From: Pseudisothecium myosuroides
Taxonomy: Eukaryota > Streptophyta > Bryopsida > Hypnales > Lembophyllaceae
Direction: 5' to 3'
DNA length: 64,000 nt
NCBI GenBank assembly: GCA_951799445.1
Contig: OX637287.1
Coordinates: 5,270,001-5,334,000 of the forward strand
Below the pieces are notes generated by a model that saw nothing but the letters and a program-made list of their open reading frames with translations, was not told the origin of the DNA and did no database searches. Positions 10,970 through 23,862 of this stretch are shown here, one piece after another. The position numbers and the translations under genes were made by a program. Positions within the stretch are counted from its first letter, which is position 1. Each line of letters opens with the position of its first letter.

Positions 10970-11640
10970 TGTAGAAAATAAAGCAAATGTCCAAAATAGT
11001 CCATTGACCATCTACTATCAACCAAAACTTTTGATGGCAATGTGAAAGACTTACCTCATTGACATTAAGTGAGAAGGAGGGGGAAAAGAGGTTGTTATTA
11101 TGAAGAAATCAATTGTCCATCATGAGTCTTCAAAGAGTATCACAAGTAACTTGAAGTAGAGACCTTGGCCGCTTATTGTCAAAATATAGAAATTGTATTA
11201 AGAAGTCAAATTTCAAACCTCATTTAGGCATAGTAGAATATTTTTTTTCAAAAAACTTTGAACTAAAACAAGTTGGGTAATCAAGCAAAGTTTTATTGCC
11301 AAAAATCCGTTTCAGGTTTTGAGATTTCAATAAAAAGCTATGGACAAATTTCAGAGAGGGTGTCTGAAAATATGCCAAAAAATGTCCCTTCTAGCCCTCC
11401 TTTGAAATTTATCCACAACTTTTAGTTAGAGTATCAAAACCTGAAATGGATTTTTGGAAATAAAACTTTGCTTCATTAACCAACTTGTTTTAGTTCAAAG
11501 TTTTTTGAAAAACAATACTCTACTATGCCTAAACGAGGTCTGAAAATTGACTTTTAACACAATTCCTGCATTTGCCTAAACTATGAGCGGTTGAGCTCCT
11601 ATAGTTTCTAATTTACATATCCCACATGGATTGTCTCCCC
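10970..11640. repeat. R1 family copy 2, arranged as a large fold-back
   Basis: The left arm (10970-11372) repeats R1 copy 1. The right arm (11395-11628) is an inverted copy of the central and right part of the left arm, meeting near 11383. Shared words include TTTGGAAATAAAACTTTGC against its mirror, and AACCTCATTTAGGCATAG against CTATGCCTAAACGAGGT. The DNA could form a hairpin of more than 200 bp. No coding function is evident. Confidence 0.65.
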
Positions 11641-11769
11641 AACTACTACCCCACTAGTACAAAGACCTCCACTTCTCGTAATCATTCACAAGGTTTTAAG
11701 AAAGTGCCATCTAAAGCTTGCTACCTTTGGTATCTAGCTTTAGAACCCGCTACACATGACTTCCATTTA

Positions 11770-11805
11770 CTTCATTTGTTGAATTTGACAATTCAACAAA
11801 TGAAG
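11770..11805. repeat. 36-bp perfect palindrome
   Basis: CTTCATTTGTTGAATTTG is followed at once by its reverse complement. It lies just left of the 137-bp palindrome array and has no other recognisable role. Confidence 0.6.
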
Positions 11806-11835
11806 TAAAATGAAGCCACTTAAGAAAACAACGTG

Positions 11836-12672
11836 TATGAGATAGTGCCCTCCAAACACCATCTGGGTGCAGAGACTCTGTTTGGAGGGCACTACTTCAT
11901 ACACATTTTTAAAAATAAATCTAAGTTTTTAGAACTTCCAAATTTTTAGAGAAACATTTTTTAAAAATTGTGCAAGAAGTAGTGCCCTCCAAACAGAGTC
12001 TCGGTGCCGAGACTGTTTGGAGGGCACTACTTCATGCACAACTTTTAAAAAATAATCTAAGTTTTTAGAACTTCCAACTTTTCAGAGAACATTTAAAAAA
12101 ATATGTGCATGAGGTAGTGCCCTCCAAACCCCCTCTCGGCACCGAGACAGTGTTTGGAGGGCACTACCTCTTGCACATTTTTTTTTAAATGTTTCTCTAA
12201 AAATTTGGAAGTTCTAAAAACTTAGATTTATTTTTAAAAATGTGCATGAAGTAGTGCTATCCAAACACCGTCTCGGTGCTGAAAGGGGGTTTGGAAGGCA
12301 CTACTTCATGCACATTTTTTTTTAAATGTTTTTCTAAAAAGTTGGAAGTTCTAAGAAGTTAGATTTTTTTTTTAAAAATGTGCATGAAGTAGTGCCCTCC
12401 AAACACCGTCTCGGCACCGAGACAGTGTTTGGAGGGTGCTACCTCATGCACATTTTTTTTAAAATGTTTCTCTAAAAAGTTGGAAGTTCTAATAACTTAG
12501 ATTTCTTTTTAAAAATTGTGCAAGAGTCAGTGCCCTCCAAACACTGTCTCGGTGCCGAGACGGTGTTTGGAGGGCACTACTTCATGCACATTTTTAAAAG
12601 AAAAATCTAACTTCTTAGAACTTCCAACTTTTTAGAGAAACATTTAAAAAAATATGTGCATGAAGTAGTAGC
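11836..12672. repeat. Palindrome array, part 2 (period 135-138 bp, six units)
   Basis: Six palindromes of about 72 bp are centred near 11869, 12005, 12140, 12277, 12415 and 12553. Each reads from GTGCATGAAGTAGTGCCCTC through the core GTCTCGGTGCCGAGAC to the mirror GAGGGCACTACTTCATGCAC. The 65-bp spacers contain AACTTAGATTT and TTGGAAGTTCT words and occur in both orientations: forward in the first two gaps, reversed in the next three, forward again after the sixth. A seventh unit is cut off at about 12672. No coding capacity. Confidence 0.9.
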
Positions 12673-14640
12673 CTAGTGTCTAATTTGGCCACGGATTCAT
12701 CAAAGAGGCAAGAACACCGCACTTGTGATCACCTTTGTCCTTCGATGATATTTGAGTAATGGAAGTGAAATAACGAGATATTCAAACATAGTAGACAAAG
12801 TCTAAAGAATTTCACGAACGATAAAAAAAAATTGGGAGATGAATGTCGTGTGGCAGCCAAGACAGTTTTGAGAAATGGCTAAGGTCTAGCCCCTCCTAGG
12901 GATGGTCTTGGTGCCGAGACTCTTTTGGAGAGGGGCTCGATCATGTACATAAGTGCTTCTAATTTTAACTGAATTCGACCAATATTATTTTTGAAACAAG
13001 AATATTCAAAATGATATGGGCTTCAGTGTGTCCAATATGGTCGTAATTCATCAGAAAGAGAGGAATCTAGTCAAGTGTTCTCCTTCGACAAATTTGAATC
13101 AAGAATTTAAAGGTCAAATCAGGAGATATTCAACGACAGTAGACAAAGATAAAATGCATTTCACGGATGAACCAAAATAATTTGGAGTCGGGTCTCGTGT
13201 GGCATCCTAGGGAGTTTTGAGAAGTTGCCAAGACCTGGCCCCTCCCAGAGATGGTCTCGGTGCCGAGACTCTTCCGGAGAGGGGCTCGGTCATGGACACA
13301 CGTGCATCTCAATTAAAATGAAATCAACCAATACTATTTATGAAACATGAAAATTCAAATTGATATGATCTTCAAAGTGTCCAATACAGCCACAAATTCA
13401 TGAGAAAGACAAAAATCTAGTCTAGTGCTTTCCTTTGATAAGTTTGAATCAAGAAACTAAAGGTTGAATCAGGAGATATTCAACCAGAGTGAACAAGGAT
13501 AGAAAGCAGTTCACAAACAAAAAAAAATAATTGGATTTCAAAACCCGCGTATTACCCTAGATAGTTCCCAGAATTGGCCAAGACCAGACCCCTTCCATGG
13601 ACGGTCTCGGTGCCGAGACTCTCCCAGAGAGGGCTCGGTCATGCATGCAAGTGCTTCTAAATTGATCAAAAATCGACTAATATTATATTTGAAACAAGAA
13701 AATTAGAACTGATATGGTCTTCCAAGTGTGCTATACGATTGCAAATTTTTTGCAGAGACAAGAATCCAGCCAAGTGCTCTCCTTCAATAAATTTGAATCA
13801 AGAAACTAAAGGTCAAATTAGGTGATCTTCAACCACAGTAGAGAAAGATAGAAAGTAGTTCATGAACGAATCAAAATAATTTGGTACCAAGTCTCGCGTG
13901 GCACCCCAAGCAGTTTCAAGAAGTGGCCAAGACCAATCCCCTTCCAAGGACGGTCTCAGTGCCGAGACTCTCCCGGAGAGGGGTCCGTCATGCATAGAAG
14001 TGCTTTCAAACCAAAAAGGAATCGACCGAGATTATATTATAAAAAGAGATAATTCAAACTGATATGGAAGTTGAGTGTCCAATACGGCCACAAATTCACT
14101 CCAATGACCAGAATCCCGCACGAGTGCTTTTGTGCAATGACTTTGAATCAGAAAACTTAAAGTCAAATTAAGAGATAGTCAAACAAAGTAGTCAAAGTCT
14201 AAAGCAGTTCACGAACGATCAAAAAAATTAGGAGTCGAATGTTCCGTGGCATCCCAGGCAGTTTCGAGAAGTGGCCAAGACCAGTCCCTTCCGAAGGACG
14301 GTCTCGGTGTCGAGACTCTCTGGAAAGAGGCTTGCTCATGCACATAAGTGCTTTCAAACCAAAAAGAAATCAAGATAAGTTTCTAATTGATATGGACGAT
14401 ACTGCTACACTGAAGCTTGAAAGCAAAAAAATATCTTCAAGTGAACATAGTTCAAATGCTCAAAACGACGAAAGTCAACAAAGCACACAATCCGTTCTTC
14501 ACCCCCAGATCCTACCGTCACGCATGTTTCAATGCTAGATATCCAGATGCATAACAACATATCTAATACGAACCGTGAAAATGTAATACAATCCACAATT
14601 GAACAAAAATGAGGATTCCGATGCTTCAAGTCTCCCACTC
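12673..14640 (+). repeat. Palindrome array, part 3 (350-bp satellite unit)
   Basis: The same core GTCTCGGTGCCGAGAC recurs at centres 12912, 13261, 13611, 13961 and 14308, so the spacing is 349, 350, 350 and 347 bp. Here the whole unit is a direct tandem repeat. Upstream of each core lies a GAATTGGCCAAGACC-type segment; downstream lies GGAGAGGGGCTCGGTCATG, then TTTGAATCAAGAAACTAAAGG further on. Arms such as GCCCCTC and GAGGGGC flank the core, so each unit can form a hairpin of about 50 bp. Short open frames over the units are artefacts. Confidence 0.88.
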
Positions 14641-16475
14641 TAGATTTAATAAATGGACAAGAGGCGACCCTACTCCAATACAGTCTTGGTGTTGAGACAC
14701 TTCACTGGGGAGTCCTAGTCATGCACAACATTGCTAGTGGACTACCGAGAAATCATCCGATTCATTTGTCACAAGTACAAATTTTACACCCCAGTATATG
14801 GCTCTGAGAAAATGACTTCTTCTGCTTCTATATATACCCTTCTTAATTATCCTTTGAATCCTAACTACGTGAATAAGTATATCCTCAGAAGAATTAAGAG
14901 ATGCTAAATCAATCAAGTCAATGTTTGAAGCTGCCCACTATGGAACAAAAATGAATGGAACGGAAAGCGTATAAAATTGAGAAATGGTCAGGGGGTGACC
15001 AAGCCCGGGAACAGTCTCGGTACCGAGACACCTCGGTGGCGGTCTTTGTCTTGCACAAAAATCTTTTGGCCCTCATTCAGGGAATTGCTCAAATATGTTA
15101 AAATTTACCCCCTCTCCAAAGAATCTAGACATACAAAGAACAAGAATCCCACTCTGGTAGCTATTATATCTCACTTGTGAATTATAACATCTGCTTACTT
15201 GTCAGGACAAAGGTTTGCCCAACGGCAACCTGTGTATGTTGGAAAAATTCAGGATCTTCTACCCTCAACGAAGAGTTTGGCGCCGAGACTGCAATTGGAG
15301 GCGGATCGGGCTTACACAGACTCACTTACACTTTAATAGATGAGAAACTAGCTTTCAGAAAACTGAGTCAAAACAAACCAGGATTGGTTTGCCTGTCTCG
15401 AACGTATGTTCGTTGAAAATGCTCATGATTTGCCACCCCCCTAGAAGAGTCTCGGCATCGAGATTCTCATAGAATTGGGCTCAAGCTTGCTCAGCTGAAC
15501 GTCACATAGACATAGCAACCGACCAAGTTCGAGAATAAATGATTTGAATCACACTCCCCGCCATCCGAGACTCTAATGCAAACTGAAATAGCTTCATCTT
15601 GATGACACCAGAGAAACTAGAAATAACACACCCAAGTCAATAATTTGGTCACTGAGGAACCAAAAAACGGGGAATGGATCTAAAAACTTAAGAGCTGCCC
15701 TCTCCTTAGAAGAGTCTTGGTGCCGAGACTCTTATATGGACTGGGCTCGAGGCTGCTCAGGTGAACGGTAAAGCACCAAACATTGCAAACCGAGTTCGAA
15801 AAATAATTTGGACTCATATCCCCCCACCAGCTTTGAGGGAATGCAAAACTCAAAAATTTGATCTCATCAACAAGAAATTAGATTTTAAGCATTGGAGTCA
15901 AGAATTTGACCAAGAAGGATCAAACAAACTGGGAACAATTTGCCCGACAGCAACTTGTTTAAGTTGAAAAGACTCAAGAGCTGCCACCCTTGGAAAAGAG
16001 TCTTGGTATTGAGACTGTAGTATGAGAGGGATTGAGCATACACAGACCAAGGATACGATTTTAGTCTCGCCCATTGATTGTAATACACCCGAGTTAATAT
16101 TCGGTCCACTAAGGCTTACATAGCAATACTATTGTGCCATTCTGTAGGTCAGGGTTCAAGAGTGTAGCAACAAAATTTCTCCCCCCCCCCCCGCCATCTT
16201 AGTCGAATGAAAGCACAAGAGTGAATAGCAGAACTGGTTTGTTATCCGGCCAACACAAAATCATTCAAAAAATCAAGAGCTCTCATTTCCAGGGAAAGGT
16301 AATGCAAACCGGACTATTCGGATTTCACTCACTGTATCCTAAAAATCAAGCACCTCAAGTGGTATTTTGTCCACCTCCGGTCAAATGTTTTGAATTTCGG
16401 ACACTATTCATTGTCGAAAAATACTCAAGACCTCCCACCCCCAGCAAAGGGTCTCGGCGCCGAGATTGCCAGAGG
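14641..16475 (+). repeat. Palindrome array, part 4 (degenerate, irregular spacing)
   Basis: The core continues at centres near 14690, 15021, 15281, 15456, 15721, 16007 and 16458, with spacings from 175 to 451 bp and more sequence change (for example TCTCGGCGCCGAGAT, TCTTGGTATTGAGAC). Flanking arms change but often still pair: the unit at 16458 uses CCCACC and GGTGGG instead of GCCCCTC and GAGGGGC. A short C-run interrupts at about 16180. Confidence 0.75.
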
Positions 16476-18350
16476 AGGTGGGCCTGGCTTGCACAACCGC
16501 ACAATTGCACTACTATTCTTGCCAAGCAAGCTTTTATTCTAAACTAAAATCCTGCTTATTTTCATCTAGTCTACAATGCAACCCAAAGTACCTTGATCTT
16601 ATTAACGACATTACTAAATAGCTTGATCTCCAAGTAACTGTTGACTGAAATCAAAACTCGCACCGAACTAACTCTTTGAATTTCTAAAAGAAATGAGAAA
16701 GGATTTCTTTTAATCATACCTCTTTACTTAGAGGTGGAATCTTGTGTGGATGTGCGTCACCAATATCTCCAACTGGGAGTGCACGACACGACCTTAAAAT
16801 CCTCTCCATAATAAACTTCTTCTTGATGCTAGCACTCAATTTAGAAATAGAAGTGAGAATAACGGAGAGCATGTAATGCAATTTTACCTTACAAAAGTGA
16901 TTAAACAATCTAACAATCTAGCATTCGGAAGTTCAGGAATCTAAACGATCAAACATTCAAAAATATCTAAGAAAGGGTTCGGGTGTAAGAGTTGTACGTT
17001 GCGCAAAAACAAAGTGGCAAGTGTCTTAGGTGCTATCACTGACTTTGAAGACTGGTTTTCAATTTTAGGGTTTGAGGAATGCGGTCAAAGTCGTCGGAAC
17101 TGGGACTGTTGGCTTGGTGGCCGGTAGTGCCACTGTCAAGTTCAATCAAATTTGCAATTAGGGGACAAGTTTGAGAGCTTTGTTGTGCCCACGGGTTTGG
17201 CACGGTCTTGGCTCGGGTAATTGGGTTGGGATCTTTGAGCAGATAATTTTGAAGGATCCATTTTCGTATGCTTGCTTTAACTTTTAATGTTTTGACATCT
17301 TGGTTCTTACATGGAGGTAGCCTTGCTCTGTAGTGATGGATCACCGAACTAGTCCTGGCTTTCTTGGATTTCGTGTAATAGAAATGATATTGATTTATGC
17401 CCTGCCAAGACCTACATTTTGTTTGTGCAATTCGTTGCTTACTATTTATTTTTTCTAATTCTATGATTTCCTGGCATCACTCTCTTTACTCCAAGGGTAA
17501 TTGCATGAAAGACCGGTACTAAAACTTTGTTACAGAGGGAGTGCCAAAGCTTCCTTTTGCAATCACTTTTGAAGCATGACTTGCATGAACTTGAAATTTT
17601 TATTGGAGATGCCTCTCTTGAAATTAATTGTATGTCATATTTTTCAAAAAAATTCAAAAATCATCTTATATTTAAAAATCATTTAAACTAATATGTCACG
17701 TTTTGAGTTTAGAGGGGTTTTAGTATTATGGAGTCCCCAAATTTAATGATTTGGAGCTGAAATATCTATGGTCTATTTTCATAGTAGGAAGTCATGTTCC
17801 TACCAAGGGGCATTAAAAAATATTATATTTTATATCTTCTATGTCCATGCAAAGAAGGCTCCTTTGCGCACGCAATTCTAAATGTTGAAGATGGTTTCAA
17901 GATCATTTTTTTGGTGAAATCTCTTCAATATAAAGTCTTTCCATTGCAAATGGCTAATTTTTAGTTTTTTTGAAATTTTTTTTCCTATTTTGTACAAATT
18001 AAAACGTCAAACTATGTATTTTCTTCAAATTAAATTTCAGCTCACACATTTTTGTGAATAACTTTTTACCTAGATTTTTTTTAGGTCTGAAATTTTGGTG
18101 ATATGCTATTTTAAGTGTCATACTAATTATACTTATTTTATTTTAAAAAATTTGTTTGCAAAAGCTCATAGTACTGTGAGTACTAGCCAAAATGGAACAA
18201 AAACAGCCAGTCATTCATGCAATCACCCCCAAATAATAGTGAAACAGATTGCTCTACACTAATTTATAAACATTTGGCACTATATGATTATTTTCAATTA
18301 TTGTAGAAGAATACACTACTTTTGAATTTAGTATTGCTGTAATAAAGACA
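16476..18350. other. Mostly non-coding, with one weak exon-like segment
   Basis: No gene is recognised. At about 17070-17157 the plus strand reads a short open, Gly/Val-rich segment (NAVKVVGTGTVGLVAGS) right after a TTTTAG acceptor-like site. It could be a captured exon fragment or chance. The 5' exons of the decayed gene at 18352 may also lie here but cannot be identified. Confidence 0.3.
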
Positions 18351-19684
18351 CATGATCCTCCATGTGAAGGTCTATTATGTTTTTGGAAATGAGTCGGCGT
18401 GTACTCGTGCATTTGTACATCTAGGCACTCACACACATCCTGTGAAAGACGGGGAACTCTGTGACATGAAGGAGAGAACTTGGACGCTGATTAGAGAACA
18501 GATGGAGAGGACACCGAGTGGCACCAACTCCTCAATTATCTTGGAGGCTACAAAGGAACTCTTAGGCGAGCTAATTCTACATCCGGATGGAGTGCAGACC
18601 AAGACTCTTGACTTCGACGAACTCGTTTCAATGCTAGAGAAATGCAAGTATTTTAGCTTGCCAAGTATTTGAAACGAGGTAACATCTTTCAAATATTTGA
18701 GGAGATTTGGAATGATTGACAGCATTATCAAATTGAGGGGATCAAGCATGTGGGCATTTGTTCAAGAGAATAAATTCTTAGGTCAAGGGAGAGATGTGGA
18801 TAAGGTTTTTGTTTTCAAAATGTTAGAAGTGGGACCTAGAAGTGGAGTTGATATTCAAAACGCGTGGCTAATGTTTGACCATGTCAAACGCATGAAGGAG
18901 TGGACAACCATGGCATGTCATGTATATGACTCCATGTATTGTCGTGTAGTGACTACCGCTGTTTGTGACATGCTATCCAAAGATTGCGCGGCCCAAATTC
19001 TATTTTGGAAAAAACTAAACTCTGTTGTCAACCGATATGGGGTAGGCAACCCTCAGTTCAAGGAATTTATGGTAGATAGTGCACAAGCAAATTGGAATGT
19101 TGTACGGACGATCTATGGATCCGGAGACATTAGCATACCAATGGAACATCGTGAAAGAACGTGCCTCTTTCATTGGACTCAATCTTTGGAAAAACATATC
19201 AAGGCGAACATTCGTGCGGACTTATAAGATCAACATCGTCTGCTTTGTAAGCAATACAAGAATGCTACAACTTCTGAGGAGTCCGATACTCGTTATCTAG
19301 CCATAAAAGCGTGGTTATTATCAGGGGCCACCACGAATTTAGGACTGCATAGATTGGAGCTGTGGCTTTCTTTTTGGCATTTTCGGTATTGTCAATAGGG
19401 CGGATTCATGCAACTTGTACGTCCTTATCCTCCTGCTTTTCATTTCAAAATAATCTCGAGATTTTGTATCTCAATGAATTTTCAGGTGTCCTTATTTTCC
19501 CTTTAGATTCTATAACCAGAATTTGTAATGCTCCCCAACTCGATCCAAGGCAGGTGGACGTTGTAGATCCCTTTGGACGCCAAGAAGGGTGATTGGATGA
19601 ACATGCTCTTAAAACTTTTACCATTTTCTGGAAACAATTTGTCGGCTTTGTTAGGGAGAAATTTGTGAATGTTGCATGCCGTTT

Positions 19685-19839
19685 AAACCTTGGAGAGCCC
19701 TCTTGGTACTGAGAGGGGTGATAGGGCGGGCTTTCTCTTGCAATTGTTTTATTTATTGGGTGGACAATTTTTGTCTGCAATAGGCAGAAATTTGTGACTA
19801 ATGCATGGCATTGGTACCTTGAAGACACCTCTCGGTACC
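19685..19839. repeat. Palindrome units inside the pseudogene intron (left part)
   Basis: One unit is centred near 19707 (CTCTTGGTACTGAGAG). The left half of another ends CACCTCTCGGTACC at 19839, where the LTR-type insertion begins. They share the core of the 9.4-16.5 kb array. Confidence 0.6.
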
Positions 19840-22800
19840 TGTGAACGCTTATTTATCCACCCTTGGTAAATAAGTGAGCACAACCAAGCTCTAAGTGTTT
19901 TGGTGTTTAATTCGTTCTACGGGTGCCTAGCATAAATCCATTGTGCCTTCCAAGCAATGGATCTTTTTTCTAAGTTCCTAATATCCACAATGTACACAAA
20001 AACCAAAGAAATCCAACACGGCAATTTCTACTCTAACTTCTTTAATCAAAAGAGGTCACGGCGGTTTCGAATTTGAACTAGTTACAATCAAAATTTAACA
20101 ACCTAAAGTAATAAAACATTTCATGCCATTTCTAAAAACATAAAATTCGACCCTACCCCCCTTTTCCTAGCAAAAGTTATGGGCGGATGAAGTTTAGCCC
20201 TTCCGGGGCTATTTAAACTTCATCCATGATGTAGGACGTGCTTCCTAATTCAATTACCCTTGAAAATTGAACCCTAGATTTAGGTGGTTAGGACCTGCCT
20301 AAATCCCTAAGTTTTGACTTGGATGAACTATTTTAGGGTGACTTTATCCGTCCCTTGACCCAAACTTCATCCTTGAATATCTCTTAGGATTTTTGGTCTT
20401 TCTTGAAGTTTGACCCACTTCAGGGTTGCTTAAGGGTTGTACTATGACTTACTGATGCTAACTCCTTCCTTTGATCAAGTTAAAACATCCTAGTTCTTCC
20501 TATTTTTGTTCTTTGAGGTTTGGATTGAGTTTTGGACAGTCCCTATTTTTAGAATTTTTGGAGTTGTTCCTTCTAGAGGCTAGCCTAAGCTTTCCAAAAT
20601 GGTATTTTACTTGGAAATCCTCCTATCCTATCAAAAGTTGTTGATCGATGAAGTTTGACCGCTAATCAGTGTTTAAAATTTCATCTGTTGATTACTCCTA
20701 ACCTTAATTTGATAATTAACTTATAATTTCACTTTTGAGACTTAGGTTAATTCTAGTTGATATTTCCTAATTTAACTTGTCTTGTTTATCTTCTAATCAC
20801 TTTTCATCCAAATTAGGTCCTAAACTTCATCCCTCCATATCTCACTCGTTTTAGCTCCAAATCCTAAGTGTGAGATGGTTTTGAAAACCTCTAACTAGAC
20901 TCTAGAACAATAATTTCCTGATTCTTGAGATATTCTTATTCTAGACATTCTGAATTGACTTGAGAGTTTGGCTCTACTTTTAAATGTCTATTTTTGAGAA
21001 ATTGAAATGAAGGGGTTGAAGTTAGAAACCTACCTTGGAGTTGGTGTCATTGTTTAGGTAATCGTATACCCCTTCAAACTCCCCTTTGTTTGCCATGTTT
21101 CAGAATTGTTTGGTAATTTTGCCCATGGCTTAAAGTAGGAGTTTTAGTACAAGGTTTGCCAATTTCTTGGACTTCCCTTTTCTTTTCTTTTTCTTCTAAT
21201 CTCTCCTAACACTATTCTAATTCAATTATTTGTACTTCAAAGGGTTGACTAGTCTTGAACTAAAATAATTGAAGTCAACTCCCAACTAATAGTTGACTCT
21301 TCAACTCCTTGGTCAATTATTATTCTATCCAGGTTTTGATGATTCTAATTGCTCTTTCTAGATTTTCACTTAATCCTATCTCTTCCTAAATTCTCTTCAA
21401 ACTCCTAAATTGTCACTTCATCTCTCTCTATTCTCAAAGTAGTTTTGAAAGTTCCAAGTGTTCTACTTCCTATGGTTTTTGAGCCTCTTTTTGCATTGAA
21501 AACGTTGCAAATTGAGATTCCTTAGCCTACCTTCTCATCCTACTTCTAATTTTCTCTATCCTCCTAACTACTAAAATTTTTACTTCCAAGAGGCAAGATT
21601 AGGTGGTGGACAAAGTGGCAATTAGTTTATTTTGTTTTGTTTTTAAAAGAAAGAGTTTCTTTTTTCATAAGAAAGTTTTGGAACCAGTTCGGCAAAGAGT
21701 TTTGAAACCAGTTCGGAGCGGCCCAAGTACCAAGTCGGCAGTCCAGCACCCCAAGTCGACAGTCCAGTACCCCAGTCAGTCTAGCACCCCAGTCGACAGT
21801 CCAAACTCCAGTTGGTCACGGGCCCCTTTTTGCCGCGGCTTTGGGCTCCTCGGTCCTTGCCCAGCACGTCTTTTGCCCAATTCAGTCCTTTGCCTGGTTC
21901 GGGTTTGTTCGTTTGATCTTTGGATTTTGGGGGTGTTCTCATAAACAAAGAATTAGCTTGCCTAACACACTTAGCTAAAAGGAAGCAACTCTTGGTATTC
22001 TAATTTTTTAAGGGTTTTTGTCAAAGCCAAAGCTTCGCCGTATTTTAGAAAATCTCCAAAACTTCTAGACAATTCGAACAAAGCAAAGTCAAAGCTCCGC
22101 CGTATTAGAGAACCTACTAACATCAAAGGTCCAAAGTAACAAAGGAGGATTGTTAGTGCAACTCTACAAGGGCTAAAAAATCAACACAATACTAACACGA
22201 GGGGAGTCTGGATGGTTAATGGATGCTAAAAACTCGAACACAAATTAGTCAAGATAGATTAGAATACAACTTTCTCAAAGAAGACATTAGAGGGCCCCCC
22301 TAAGCGGCATCGCCAAGGTACGAAGGGAGGTATACTTTAGAATTAGTAGAACACAACAACAATTTCACAACAAGACTTCAAACAAGGCAATGAGAGAAAA
22401 TTTTGAAGGGACCCCAATGTCCTTCAAAGAGAGCTCCGAAAACATCAACAATGAAGCTAAAAATGCTTCAAAAACACACAAATTTGGCAACGTGGCCTAA
22501 AATGGCCAAAATCCAACTAAATGGATCCAAATGTGCAAAGTGAGCCAAAATATGGCTACAAGGGGTGTTTGTGAGAGGAAAAAGAGCCCCCTTATATACA
22601 TTTCCAAGGGTGCTCATCCCCCCTCTTTTCCTAAGCCGTAATCTTATCAATTAAGATTTTCACCCTAATCTTCAATTTTTGACTTTCTACGCTAGTTCAA
22701 ACTTCTAACTTTTAGAGATTAACTCCAAATTGAAAACCGATTGCGTCGTTGGCTTCAGAAGGCCATTTTTAGTCTTATAAAATCCCTTATTCCTTTACCA

Positions 22801-23862
22801 AACTCCAAAAAACGCAACATAACCTACTGCTAACTGAATACCAAAATGGGATAAAAACCCAAATCTTGGAGGTTGACTTTTCTGATAAAAGTAACTAGCC
22901 TAGGTTCTTTAGTAGGTATGGGTGAGTAAGAAAAGACCTAGCTTTGACCTCATTCCGATTTCGTATGCTCCCGGTACGCAAGTCAACTCCACCGTAAACT
23001 TCAATTTTGCCAATTTTCAGGGAATCTCGCTGATTCGAGCACTTCTGGCTATCGGAATGTCTTGAAACTTGGTAAAGAATCTTATTAGCATAAAATAAGC
23101 TAATCTAATTTTTAGTGAGATTTTACCGCAACCTGGGTAATTTCTAGGAATTTTCCATCATAGGTTTTGGCGGTTGACCGTCCGGAAGGGCATCTTTTGC
23201 AAGTCAGAAAATTCCAAAATTTTTTATGGAACCTCTTATGGAATTCCACAAAGGATGCGCAAACTCAAATTTTTACTTTGCACAAAGGTCAGAGGAGAAT
23301 CAAATTCTGTCTCTCCTTTTAATTCCGACAACTAGGGAATCTTTCACATGTAAGGGAATCTTGGTAAGCCGATTTCGCCATTGAGTCCCAAATGTGATTT
23401 CCACCCTAGAACACCATACTCCACCCGTAGATTCCTCTTACGGGTCCATCTTGAGTTTGTAAATCCTACAGGCCAACAATTGGGGTTTCCGCTATTTCTT
23501 CGATGCTATGGAGAAAGTGAAACCTATCTCTGGGAATGGACTTAGGACCTCAACGGTGTTCCCTCGGACCAATTCTAGCCATAAGATGTCACATGTACCG
23601 TAGGTTTGGGCTGTTTGAGCCAGGTTAGCCCTTAATTCTACTATTTACCGATATCTCCACGTTTTAACCTATGTACAAGTGGAAATGGAATTTATTTGGG
23701 GAAAAACAACCTATAAGGGACCAAATGCTATATTGATACGTGACATACCTATTTTGGTTTTACGCTCTTTATTGGGCTTTTTGTGTATAAAACTACACTT
23801 AAATTTGTAAAAATTGAAAAAAAGAAAACTGTGAGTTCCCGGTGACGAATTGAGGGCCCACA
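19840..23862. mobile_element. 4.0-kb non-coding LTR-type insertion (long solo LTR or LARD-like)
   Basis: The insertion starts TGTGAACGC and ends GGGCCCACA, that is TG...CA, and is flanked by a 5-bp duplication GTACC (19835-19839 and 23863-23867). These are the marks of integrase-mediated insertion by an LTR retrotransposon. The 4,023 bp contain no recognisable gag or pol. A small cluster of AGTCCAGCACCCCAGTCGAC-type repeats lies at 21700-21800. I could not find a second copy of either terminus inside, so a very long solo LTR is the simplest reading, with a large non-coding derivative as the alternative. Orientation is not determined. Confidence 0.65.

Noticed and set aside
11836..16475. CRISPR array
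   Set aside because: Repeats are palindromic and regularly spaced, but spacers are related to each other, units drift in length, and the DNA is plant nuclear. There are no cas genes.
19079..19300. 73-codon ORF beside the MULE-like pseudogene
   Set aside because: It is an out-of-frame shadow of the real degraded frame.
22140..22160. Polypurine tract and LTR start (AAAGGAGGATTGTTAGTG) inside the 4-kb insertion
   Set aside because: The motif resembles a copia PPT/LTR junction, but no second LTR copy or pol sequence was found, so I did not annotate a separate element.
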